Below are positions 47,303 to 59,054 of a DNA stretch of 64,000 nucleotides, piece by piece. The notes beneath the pieces are model-generated. The model saw only the letters and a list, made by a program, of their open reading frames with translations. It was not told where the DNA came from and did no database searches. The stretch comes from Balanoglossus misakiensis (lineage: Eukaryota > Hemichordata), in contig CM082576.2 of the NCBI GenBank assembly GCA_040954595.2, positions 5,642,001 to 5,706,000 on the forward strand, in the 5' to 3' direction. A program made the position numbers and the translations under genes. Numbering within the stretch: position 1 is the first letter of the stretch; each line of letters starts with the position of its first letter.

Positions 47303-49910
47303 TCACGATGGCACTAATGTTCTTGTGTTATCAAGTTCTTGTTTTTTCTCTTGACTTGGAAAGCCCACCATTTTGGCACTAACATCCCATAATTTCTCAG
47401 CAACGGTGTCATCTTTTCCACTAGGAGCACAGTCCTTTTCCTTGCAATTGCTGCAGCAAAAGAAAACAAACAAAGCAAATAGTAGTAAGACAAAGCTGTT
47501 AGTTTCAACCGACAGCCAAGCCGGAGTTCTCTGTTGGGAACTATTCCAGCTTGCTACATCTTTTGAAGAATGGCCACTCCACTCATAATTAGACACTTTT
47601 AACATTTTGTGTGGTGAAAGACACATGTTTGGCACACTTATGTATATGAAATTAAAAAGTCAAATCAAAACAATCTAAAACTGATGAGTTAACAGTAATG
47701 TTAATTTTTTTAACAAGTTAACTTACACAAAATATTTGCCAGATACATTCTCAAGTTCTTCTGCAACAGCACAGTACACACTGGTCTGTGCACCTTGCGC
47801 TGGTGTTCTCACAAATAGCCAGAATAACGGACCCAGTACTGACATGGAAAATCCAGACTGGTGCAAATTTGTATGTCTGCCTATCTGAGTTTCCACTATT
47901 CCCGGGTGGAGTGCATTCACCGTGACCCCAGTTCCTGTGTGGCCGAGAAAAAAGCAGAATGATTGGTGGTGATCATGCACTGCTCAGCTGCACTGAGAGA
48001 CATACACCGTGAAATGAACACATTTTTCTTACGGGGAACTGCTGAAAAATCATAAACGGACCAACCTTTCATTCTTTTGCCGAGTTCTCGTGTGAATAAA
48101 ACAAGAGCCAATTTACTGTCAGAATATGCTTCAGAACTCTGATAGTGTTTCTCCGCATTCAAATTGTCAAATTCTATTCTCCCCCTTGTATGTGCTATAG
48201 AGCTGACATTGATGATTCTGCTCGGTGCAGAGTCTTTTAAATTATCCATGAGCAGATTTGTGAGAAAAAAATGTCCTGGGAAAGAAAAGAAAATGTTAAT
48301 TTCGATCAGTGGGTTGGCTTTGACACTTTTTTTAATGACACTCCCTCTACATGTCATTCCAACACAAGCAAAATGAAAAATGTAGATGAGAAACGTGCAG
48401 GATTTATCATGTCGAGATAAAATGGAAGTATACATGTACTACAACCAGATTTAATGTCGTAATACACTGACTGAAACTGCATATATTATTTATCATATAA
48501 GCCAAATTAGCATGTTGTCCAATACTTGTATTACCTAGGTAATTAACACCAAACTGCATTTCAAATCCCTCAGCTGTCTTCCAGCGTGGACATCTCATCA
48601 CTCCTGCATTGTTTATAAGGACATGCAACTTCTTCTCTTCTATTCAATAGAGAAAGAAATGTCACATTTTAGGTAAACTTCAATCAAATCTGGGATTTCA
48701 AGCAGGAACTGACTTCATGGGTGGAAGTCATCCATGTGTATTCAAAACTGGATAGTTTGCACTGTTGGCAATAAACCTCAACATGCTTGTGTCTGCCTAC
48801 CTGGTAAGTGGTTGTTATATGAATTGCCAAATATATATTACAAATTCCAGTGTCACAGAATACGGATGGGGTAAAGGAAAAATAATTACTCCTGCACACG
48901 CATGATATCTCGAGACCCACACCAACACCAACAAAACATTACTTCCCTTTCTTTTCAAACCTTCAAAATTACCCCAACGACAGTTCAGTTTATTGATAAC
49001 AGTAAATGCAATGTGCTACCTGTTTGAAAATTCGCCACAAATGTTTTGATAGATTCCAGAGATGACAGGTCCAGCTGAAGCGCTTTCACATTTGGATTTT
49101 TTGTGTCTTCAATGATTTCTTTGGCTGCAGCTGTGGCTTTCTCCAGATCGCGACAGGCCAAGATAATCCGCCCACCTGGAACAGAAATATGGAAATTAAC
49201 ACAGCTAGATTACCCAATGTGAAAAACACAGGGGTGGCTATGAAATTTACATTGGAGCTTTTATATCATAATATCGATGATATTAAGCTTTGAAAATTTA
49301 CATCTATCATGACATCATCAATAATATTACCTCTTCTTGCTAACTCAAGAGCAGTTTCTTTTCCAATACCACTATTGGCACCAGTAATTATCACAGTTTT
49401 ACCATCTATCCTGGCACTGCTGGTGCACTTTTCTCCACGATAGTAATCCCTGGTGGAAAAAATGATATGATACCGTAAGTATGAACCCAATGTATTGAGT
49501 TTATAGACTGCATGTACATGATTTGATGGCTGGGGGATGTATGACACATCTACATTTTGAAGAACTGTGACTGGGGAATCTCCAATGACAAAACCAGAAT
49601 GAATCATTGGACATTTCTGGGACAGTGCATTGAGTGTTTGCGCCAGCTAATTCCACTAACGTTTATGGTTGTTACTTGACTGTATTTGTCAGACAGAAAA
49701 TCCTATGCACAAAGGGATATTCCCTTGCTTGATGAACACCTACAAAACACAACTGCTAGTATAGTAATACGTTGTCAATACACTTCAATAAGTACACGCG
49801 CACACTGACACACGTGTGTGTACTCACTTAACTAACACAGTTATACCAACACCGCTACCGACTATTGAAAGTGGAACGGCAAGACCAGCGAGTCTGTTCA
49901 AAATCCCCAT
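47303..49910 (-). CDS. RDH13: RDH13-like retinol dehydrogenase (short-chain dehydrogenase)
   Basis: Seven exons in phase: 49910-49828, 49449-49331, 49175-49020, 48639-48535, 48275-48066, 47934-47727 and 47450-47303, 342 residues (human RDH13 is 331). The N-terminus has one hydrophobic anchor ([18 protein letters not shown], residues about 10-27). Classical SDR motifs follow: TGANSGIG (50-57) for NADP binding, NNAG (129-132), catalytic Ser180 in NVSSIAH, and YSDSK (Tyr205, Lys209). The segments [40 protein letters not shown] and [12 protein letters not shown] and the tail [14 protein letters not shown] match RDH13 better than RDH11/12/14 as I recall them. RDH13 is a mitochondrial-membrane NADPH-dependent retinal reductase. 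The reading frame upstream of ATG 49910 continues without a stop for some codons, but this start fits the family. Exon 5 uses a GTTGGT donor, weaker than its neighbours. Confidence 0.9.
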
Positions 49911-50787
49911 CACACTCCAGATAGGATTACAGGTTACTGTCCCTTTATGCAAGGGATGGTTTCTCCTGTTATGTTTTGCCAGCAAGCTCACATCAATGAA
50001 CATATGACATACAGCACGCTGCAATTTAGCGCCCTCTAACGCGGAAGTAGTGCGAACTGCTATGATCGTAGTACATTTTCTTGAAAAAATGCAACAAGTA
50101 ATTTTTTGCGCATTAAACCAACTGTTTAGAACATACTTTTTACATTATATATATAACTTTATTGTTTGAAAGTCAGTAAATAAAAGGAAAGTCAGTAAAC
50201 ATGAAAAAAACAGGCCCAGTTTTAAGTAAAGACATCGTTGTAAACTTTTTTACTCAGACTTACGTTTGCGCGTGACCTCAAGTTACCTCGACTCGAGCGA
50301 GGTGACCCAGAGGTGACCTTATCAGCTGTGTTTTGACGTTGAGGTCCATTGTTAGATGTTGGAAAATCAGTCATCACGAATACTAGTACACCAAGACTGG
50401 GTGATCAATCAGTGAGCAATCAAGGTAAGTATCCACATCCACAGTATAAGTCGCTCCTGATGCATCGTTGGATCGTTGTCATGAGAAGTAGGAACCAGAA
50501 GCAGACTGAGAGAGGACAATATCTCCATTTTTCCCCCTGGAGACCCATCTAAAGCTACAGTTCAGAAGCTCGAGGTTAAGCCTTTGTCTGTGTTTAGAAC
50601 TTAGACGGAGAAAGACACAAAGCAAGGCAAAACCTCGAGCTACTGTACTGTAGCTAACCAAGTCCAACTGACTCGAAATATCAACGATGCAAACTGACAA
50701 ACTGTGCACCTCTGAAGCTGGTAGATTTGCTTATATTATCCCCTGGATACATATATATTTATATAAAAAACATTATTATATTTAAAG
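49911..50787 (+). promoter_or_regulatory. Promoter and probable 5' UTR exon/intron of the first phosphoribosyltransferase copy
   Basis: No coding sequence is seen. A donor (CAAG then GTAAGTATCC) at 50424/50425 is matched upstream of the second copy by a similar CAA/GTGAGTATC at about 53180, which suggests that both genes have a non-coding first exon ending there. The RDH13 promoter occupies the left end. The intron contains a strong hairpin (50553-50656). Confidence 0.45.
50553..50656. repeat. 104-bp hairpin (long inverted repeat)
   Basis: The left arm (50553-50597: AGCTACAGTTCAGAAGCTCG then AGGTTAAGCCTTTGTCTGTG) pairs with the right arm (about 50611-50656) over about 45 positions with a handful of mismatches and a loop of about 13-15 bases. 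It lies in the presumed 5' UTR intron of the first phosphoribosyltransferase gene. The size and shape would fit either a MITE or a microRNA-like precursor. Confidence 0.75.
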
Positions 50788-52604
50788 ATGAGCGAAAAAA
50801 GAGAAAAGTACTGGTATCTGTCACTGATAGCTCCGAATGAAAAAGGCCCTGGTTTTGCTTGGTTAGATCCAGCAAGAATGTATGTAAATACACAGGTAAG
50901 CAGTCAATTTACAAAAAAATATTCACTGCATTCTTTAAAGAATTGAACGTCTGTGGATGACATGTGTTTGAATATACATGTAGTAATTGATTATTGTTCA
51001 ACCTTACAGCAGTGATTTTTTTTTTCAGGCTTTTCAAGACTGTGTGACAGATTTGTTAGAGCCTTTCAATCCAGATGAAATTGACTTGATTGCTGGAATT
51101 GATGCAATGGGCTTCATACTGGGTGAGTGTAATAAATTAAGTGACAAACAGTAGTTTAACCCTTTCACCCCCAGTTCCCTCTTTAGCGGTCCAACTGTAC
51201 CATAGGACACAATGGGTTTGGACTGAACCATGAAGGTGAAAGGGTTAAGATCACAATGAGCTGAGAGTTGTAGGCTGTATCCTGTTACATGGGAATAGTA
51301 TACATATTTGGATATATCTGTTCTTATATTTGAAGTCATGGTCACTCGACAAACACTTGGTAAATGCAATGCAATATATTTTCCAGATGCATCTGTGGAG
51401 CAGAGGCAGACTGTGACTGTGGCTGATATTATCTATTTCTGATTGGGTTAATGAATTATTCATGGGTAATGGGTTGTTAGAATTAGCCAATCACCAATCT
51501 TTATAACTGGCTGTGTAAATATATTTGACTTGTGAACTTTGGAATAGTATTAGTAATGGTTATGATTGGAATTATTTCACTTTATAAAAGGTACTGCTAT
51601 GGCTGCTCATTTCAAGAAAGGTTTTCTTGCAATCAGGAAGAAAGGTGGTCTTTGTGTCAAAACTTACAATGAGAAATATGTAGACTACCAAAAGGGCCAG
51701 AAAGAATTGGAGATGAGACAAGATGCTTTCCCAGAAGGTAAACAGACCTTTAACTGGTATCAATATGTAGTTCTGTACACAAGTTTGCATTTGAACTTTT
51801 GCTTTTACTTCTTGAAGTCAGTGCATCATTAAATGGATTTCTTGCAGTGAATAACAATGCATCAAGACACAATCAATATATCAATAAGGATGTAAAATAT
51901 ATGAGAGATAATTGACGTTGCTTTTTAATTTAATGAGTGGTAAGAGACAGTATGAGGTTGACTGAGACATGTGCAGAATTAACATACTATTTAGATGCAA
52001 ATCATGCAATATATCCATGTGTGTACATGTATTGTGTATGTGCATTCTTTGATAGATTCTGTATTTTCCTTCCAACGTGTACAGGGACTAGAGTACTTCT
52101 TGTAGATCAGTGGATTGAAACAGGAGGTACAATGCAAGCTGCAATTAATCTCGTTGATAAACTCAAAGGCAAAGTAGCAGGTAGGTCAAAATTGAGTCCG
52201 GGGCCGGCTGTGGATGTGGATGTATTCTTGGGTGCAGAACATATGAGCCTAAAGACATTGTAAGGCGCTTGCTACACATTAATTGACTCTTCTCATTGTG
52301 TGATACCACTGTCAAACAGCCTGGTGTGTGTTCATGATTTTATAAGAGATGAATTAAATACTCCAAACTGTTAAGAGCCATTCTAATTTAAGATGATTGT
52401 CTTGTCCCCTTCTTTGATTCTATAATAGGTATTGCTGTAATTGCCATTGAGAGTAACACTCATGAGAAAGCCAAGGAACTCACGGAGAAGTACAAATGTT
52501 CACACATCATCCCCAGCCACCTCCAGCCTCAGATTGACAAACAGTACCTGGAAAGCTTCAAGATTTTCGAAGAAGGAAAAGCAGGTTTTGCTTATCAACC
52601 TTGA
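50788..52604 (+). CDS. Adenine phosphoribosyltransferase-like protein, tandem copy 1
   Basis: Five exons in phase: 50788-50895, 51029-51122, 51591-51737, 52085-52180 and 52429-52604, 206 residues. The fold is a type I phosphoribosyltransferase: GFLAIRKKGGLCVKTYNEKY matches the flexible-loop region of APRT, EMRQDAFPEGTRVLLVDQWI with ETGGTMQAAINLVDKL is the PRPP-binding loop, and YKCSHIIPSHLQPQID closes the chain. APRT makes AMP from adenine and PRPP; human APRT is 180 residues. The PRPP motif reads VDQWIETGGT, with Gln at the second acidic position (human APRT has VDDLLATGGT), and both copies share it, so substrate or activity may differ. The gene is followed by its tandem duplicate 0.8 kb downstream. 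Family firm, substrate inferred. An MITE lies in intron 2. Confidence 0.88.
51156..51248. mobile_element. TTAACCCTTTCACC-type MITE, copy 3
   Basis: A 93-bp element in intron 2 of the first phosphoribosyltransferase copy, with near-perfect terminal inverted repeats (TTAACCCTTTCACC / GGTGAAAGGGTTAA). It shares its interior with the copy at 37561-37650. TTAA at both ends is a possible target-site duplication, as for piggyBac-like elements, although TA or none is possible. The second gene copy lacks it. Confidence 0.85.
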
Positions 52605-53422
52605 ACAACTACCATACACAGTACAAGTCTCTTTGCATACACTTACACTTTTAAACTTAAACTTAAAGTAGATGTGGCCGATCTGATTATTTTAAAATTT
52701 GTGATCTTGTGTAATCATTAATGAATGCCAAATACATGTCTGAACATAAACTAATCCACTTTCCAGAAACTTTTTAGTCTGTTATAGTATTGTCATTAAA
52801 TAATATTATCTTAAAGATTACAAACACACAATGTAGCCTCTTTTTCCCTTTATCCGAACTAAGTTCCTATATGGGATTTGTTTTGATTGAGCATGGAATG
52901 TTATGGCAGTAAACCTGAAAACGATATTTCGGGTTGAGCTATGGAAACACACAAACAGATTACAGTTCCACCTCAATGAAGCTGTCTGACATATTTGCAT
53001 ATGTACACGTTTTGTTGTGACATCATCAAGGGTCATTTCAGGTCACTCGATGACCCCAGGTTAACCGGAGATTTCAAGGCTACCGAGTGGCTTGTGTATA
53101 GTCACAAAACTGCAGATCTTGAACCTTGTCCTCTTCACAGGCAAAGACGTGTATTGATACAAATTCATTTGGTCGATCAAAGTGAGTATCAACATCATCG
53201 GAATCACACCAGTGGTCCAAGTTTCCGTACGTGTTGCCATTTGGGCGACATGGACGCACTGATGTAGAGACGACCTCCTTCTGCGATAGTCAGGGTTTGT
53301 GATGTACTGTTATCACAACAAAAATTCTTTTATGCCAAAGTGCCAACTTGACAAGCTAAACCTTTATATGAAGCAAAATAGAAAAAAGTATCTTCTTCAA
53401 GATTCTAAATTTCTATTCAAAG
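52605..53422. other. Spacer between the two phosphoribosyltransferase copies
   Basis: Holds the 3' UTR of copy 1 (ATTAAA near 52793) and the promoter of copy 2, with a probable non-coding first exon ending near 53180 that resembles the one upstream of copy 1. No coding exon is seen. Confidence 0.5.
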
Positions 53423-54764
53423 ATGAGCGAAAAAAGAGAAAAGTACTGGTATCTGTCACTGATGGCTCCGAATGAAAAAGGCCCTGGTTTTGCTTGGTTA
53501 GATCCAGCAAGGCTGTATGCAAATCCCCAGGTAAATGACAATTCATTGTGTTTTTGATAACTTTTCGATTTTATGACATTTCATTATGCATGAAAAATTA
53601 CATGTAGATTAATTGTGTTAATTTGCCAATTGATGCTGTACATTATACTTAACCCATGCAGGCCTTGCAAGACTGCATGGTAGATTTGTTAGAGCCTTTC
53701 AATCCAAGTGAGATCGATTTGATTGCTGGCATTAATCCAATGGGATTCATATTGGGTGAGTATACAGACAAACAGCACACTTCAGGATGAGTTTAAAATA
53801 AGAAATATAATGATGTACGGTACATTGCAACTCTCTCTTACTGTGCCTGGATTCTGTATGAATGATTTTATGTTACAACTACCGGTACATTTGTACTTGT
53901 GACTGTAGATCTTGTTTTAATTTAAGGTGCTGCAATGGCTGCCCACCTCAAAAAAGGTTTTCTTGCATTGAGAAATAGAGATGGTTATTGTGTAAAAACA
54001 CTTAATGAGGAATATACTAACTACCAGAGTACGGGGAATGAATTGCAGATAAGACAGGATGCTTTTCCAGAAGGTAAGCTGACCTTTGCCCTTCCAGTAA
54101 CTTCCATTTATAATATGCAGTGATTGAAAGCCCCAAGAGAACCGTTTATCAATTTTCTATTGACTCTGAACCCCTTTTACTTTGTGACTTTTGTAGATTC
54201 TTCCACAACATATTTGAGCTATGGTTTTTGAATTATGGAATTTGTATGATCACAACTAATTCCTACTTTGTGTACAGGGACAAGGGTGCTACTGGTAGAT
54301 CAATGGATTGAAACAGGAGGTACAATGCAAGCTGCAATTAATCTCATTGAAAAACTCAAAGGCAGGGTTATAGGTAGGTAAAGGATTAATTTAGAGACAC
54401 AAATCTGATATGTTTTATTTTTGATTCTTTGTTCCATATTAATCCATTAATAACACATGGCTGGAAGTTGACAGCTTCAGTGTTCCACGACCATTTGTAA
54501 TGGATGTCAACAGGCCTGAATTTCCACATTTATGCAAAAATATGTTGTCATGGTTACTTTGTTTCTTGTTTTAATTATTCCCAAATAGGTATTGCTGCAA
54601 TTGCCATCGAAAGTAACACTCATGAGAAACCAAAGGAAATCATGCAAAAGTACAAATGTTCGCACGTCATCCCAAGCCACCTTCAGCCTCAGATTGACAA
54701 AGCATACCTGGAAAGCTTCAAGATTTTCGAAGAAGGAAAAGCTGGTTTTGCTTATCAGCCTTAA
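53423..54764 (+). CDS. Adenine phosphoribosyltransferase-like protein, tandem copy 2
   Basis: Five exons with the same lengths and phases as copy 1: 53423-53530, 53662-53755, 53927-54073, 54278-54373 and 54589-54764, again 206 residues. Exon 1 is about 93% identical to copy 1 at the base level and the last exon is also very close, while exon 3 differs at many residues (KKGFLALRNRDGYCVKTLNE). The PRPP loop TRVLLVDQWIETGGTMQAAI is identical, so both copies look functional and under constraint. AATAAA lies near 54996. The copies arose by tandem duplication of the whole gene including its 5' UTR exon; introns differ and the MITE of copy 1 is absent. Confidence 0.88.
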
Positions 54765-55968
54765 TAAACAAGATAGATATACCAGCATATGACTTTTGAC
54801 GTCCTGAACTTCTGTGGTTATTCCAATGCAATGTGGCATATGTAGGAGGTCATAATTTAAATTGAACTGTGTCATTATTTTGTCAAGGTTATGAACAACT
54901 TCAAATTTCTCTTCAGAATCTGGTGTATGAGATGCCAATCCCCAGAAAGACAATATGTATTGCAATGTGTGACTGATGTAATCAGTTGTTTCAGCAATAA
55001 AATTGCATTATTTTTATTACAGCAGAAATCGGTAAAATTTTGTGTTCAAAACACAGTGTTTTGTCATGTCTTCCTTTGCTTTGCTTTGCTTTGCCACAAA
55101 CCATCTAATCATCCAATCATATATGTGTAAAATAGAACCATAACCCCCATGACAAAGACATTAATATGTTTGTCATGAGCACATGCTTAATTATCCATAG
55201 AAAGTGGAGATACCGGTACTAGTATGTATGCATGACCCTCGTGACAGCAGGGTGCGCCCTCTATCGACGGATCTTCCAGTCTATCTCCAAGATGAACTTC
55301 ACCACAGATTGGAGTACGTGTGTCGTTTACATCACACCACGGTCCCCCCATCGCAATGGAGTGACCGTCACGTTGGTTTAATACGCGTAAAAACATTCAA
55401 TTTGCTATTTTACAAAACTTATACATAAACTTATACATTGTATAGCATCTAAGTCAATGTAGGCCAACAGTAGGCCTAAAATTACATTCATTTGCATTTT
55501 TGGGATTTCACATTACTGTAACATTGAAATGTTGACGGTATGCAAAATTCCATAGGGCAGCAGGCTATACGGTACTGAACATTGCATTGCAAGTCATCAT
55601 ATTTCATTTGTAAATAGCTAGGGAAGTAATCTGCCATTCTGAAACTCTTTGATTGTGCGATACATTATAATTTTAACACATCTTAATTTCGTCCGATGGT
55701 TGGCTCCATTATATGCAAGAAGTACATGTACTAAGCGAGACATGCTTAGAATTATCATGACAACAAATAGATAACGATTCATTAAAAAAAACCTAATTTT
55801 TATTTCGTGTATTAAAATATTAGTCCTCATGGTTTTGCCTTGCAAATAGAACACACATGATTGTACACTGAAATGAAACTGGCAGTAACGTTCAAAAGAT
55901 ATTGGGCAAATAAATAAAAAAATACATTGGTAAATGTATTTATGCAACAGCACTGCTAGTCTTTCGCA
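54765..55968. other. Convergent intergenic region
   Basis: Contains the 3' UTR of the second phosphoribosyltransferase copy and, from the other side, that of the dipeptidase homologue (an AATAAA on the minus strand near 55804-55799). A short TTTGC tandem run lies near 55075. No coding exon is seen. Confidence 0.5.
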
Positions 55969-58874
55969 CTACAAGTCTAGTCCACTCCATTCTGAGCGAC
56001 ACGTCGAACTCCACCCAGAAAGTATTTCTTCATCTTCGAACGGTCTTTCGCCCATTTCGCGTTTTCGGTCGCGTATCTGAAGAAAAATAGTAATAATTCG
56101 GGTAAGAACAGCCGATCGCCAAAACGATAGGTTCCGGTTATTTATACACGAAGAAGCAAATACTAAGTATTGTATCACCCTGTAAGGTCTATTTAAAGGT
56201 GCCATGAAAGGCAACAGTCCTTTTTTCGAATTTGATTAATAAAGTCCATGTTGAGACACGAGAGACAGAGAAGATCGACGTCATCCTGAGACGAGAGGTA
56301 TCACACTCACCTCTTCCACCAGCTCGAACACTCGCAAGAAGTTTTTCCCGACTAAAAGTTCAAGGTGTTCTTCCGACCAGCCTTTTCTCATCAGCGCAAG
56401 GATCAAATCCGGGTACTTGGATGTATCCTCCAGTCCAGTCGGTGCCCTGCAAAGCCGTCATGTACAAACTTCAGTTATACAAGATGGATAAAAAATCGGA
56501 CGGAAGCTGCTTAAAAAATTGTGCAATCGTTATTTGTCGTCATAAAAGAATCCACAGCTACCATGCTAACTATTTTCACCCGGGCAAGACGAAGTTCAAT
56601 GGGTAACTATAGTTTCAGGCCTACGCCCAAAATTAGGAATGCGCTATGCAACTACAGCCACGGGTGTGTTGGTCTATGGACTGGCATTTCCTATACTTAC
56701 ACCCGAAACCCATCGAATCCAGCGCCTAATCCGACATGGGGAAGTCCAGCAGTTCTTCTTATGTACTCGATGTGATCTGCACACGAAATGGAAGAATGGT
56801 GAAGTACATTGACAGAGAATTTAACCGGGGGGGGGGGGGGGTTAATATGCACCTTCATCTTTCGCTGGTATCCATAGTTAATTAATCTTTTACAGACCCA
56901 CTAGTAAGTAATTTGCTACAAAAATGGAAAGATTTACATCTAAACATCTTAAAAGTTTCTAAATGTGCAAAACCAAAGATATGATGACGTGTAAAGCATG
57001 CAATTTCTCATACCCTTCGGCTCATACCCAAAGAAGCACCTTAAAGCGGTAGCAACCATTTTTAAATATTAAGGCCTAAAACAAACTCGAGGTCAGACAA
57101 TCATCTACATAATGTCGCTTGACATAAATTGTGTATAGTAAACTGTATCGCAGTTATACATTAAACCTCTTGAGTTGTTTCGCTTAATGGCACATGTCCA
57201 AATGATAGATGATAAACGGATATTTGACGTCTCTTTTTGTTGAGTAACTGTCATGAGAACCACTTACCAACTACCATGTCGAGAGTTGCCTCGCCACCAC
57301 AACCTATCACCTCACTGTCGAAATTCACCATTATGATTCCACGATTGGTTTTCTAAAGGTTTAAAAACGTGAATGGAAATGGGCTGCATGAATTGAACAG
57401 TCGCGGTCTCCAGGAACGTAACCCTTTTTAGTTTGCTCACAGAATAACATCAAAACGCATCACTTAATTAATATCTTGAAAACCATGAGCATTCAAATAG
57501 AATAAAGCAGAATAAAGCCCCGTTTAACACTCTGTAGTCAAATCTTACCAGTTTACTGAGGATACTATCGGGTACATTTTTAGTGTTGGAGCACACGGCA
57601 TAGGCCGCTGAATGACTGAAAATTACTGGTGCTTCAGCGACAAACAAAACGTCATCCATAGTTTTGAAGTGGGCGTTGGATATATCCACCATCATGCCAA
57701 GTCGATTCATTTCGCGTATCACTGTCTGTATAAATAATGAAACAAATACTTTCAAATATTAATTTCATATGGCTCAATTATGCCCAGTAACATTATTCAA
57801 GCTAGTCATGTCGCTCGTCTGATTCCCGTCAGTCAAACTGTGTGCGACAAAATTTGGCGACAGAAATTCGTGGTTCGACACATTCTCAATTATTTAGAAC
57901 TTAACATGTCTTTCGTTTCTCGCTCCTTTCTAAACCTAGGTGCCCGTCTTACCTGACCAAACAACGACAGTCCTCCATTTCTGGCGGGTCCATCGTGCGC
58001 GTCGGCCCTGTAAAACAAATGTTCATGGTTTGCATTTTTTTTCGTTCTCTTTATTCATGTTTTAATATTTCATGCTTGATATGAATTCCAAAGATTAGGG
58101 TTCAAGAATGCAATAGAAAGGGGGCACCCATGATGACGGTGTCATGTTGTGTTATATTAGTCCAATCTATAGTAGGCCTACACCAATCCCGTGGAATGAC
58201 TGAATCATGAAATGCCCCCCCCCCCCCCACCCAGGTCTATCGTCAGTAGTACATGTACACTGTTGTCGTACTTACCAGGGCGTACTGCAGTTTCCAGTCA
58301 GCGTCAAATATCGTACTCCCAAGTTATATAACTGCCGCAATGTCCCCAAACTGCTATCGATGCTGTGGCCACCACCAACCCCTATTAAACTAGCTATCCT
58401 TTCTTCTTCAAAAGCTTCAGTAATTCCTTAGAATAAAATAGAATAATATTTGCATGTACTGACAAGTGGGATAATATTCATTGTTTCAAGATATAATTTT
58501 ATTATTATTTCCTACCACCACAAAAGTAACGATATTAAATGTCTAGATTTCGTAGATGATTATAATATAAGAATGACAGGACAACCACCTGTTGATCGCA
58601 CACTATATACTGGATGGTTTTTCTTCTAAACATAACTTACAGCAAAGTCCCAATCATCTCTTAACCAGAATATTATTTCACTGTGAAAAAAACCAAACTA
58701 TCGGATATAAATAATCGGTACATCTTACCACTGGCATCAGTGACAAATTTGAATGTTTCCGGGTATTTATCGACCATTCTCCGAATGAGGTCTATCTGTT
58801 CCATCGTGTGTTTCACTGCGTCTTTGTCCTGTGCGTCACAACTTACATAGGCTGACCAGAACTTAGATGGAAAG

Positions 58875-58950
<76 letters not shown>

Positions 58951-58960
58951 GTCATCGTCG

Positions 58961-59054
<94 letters not shown>

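Noticed and set aside
47385-47396. CATCCCATAATT, close to the ZNF410 binding motif as I recall it
   Set aside because: It lies in a coding exon of the RDH13-like gene and encodes a conserved segment (LWDV), and a single near match is not a cluster.
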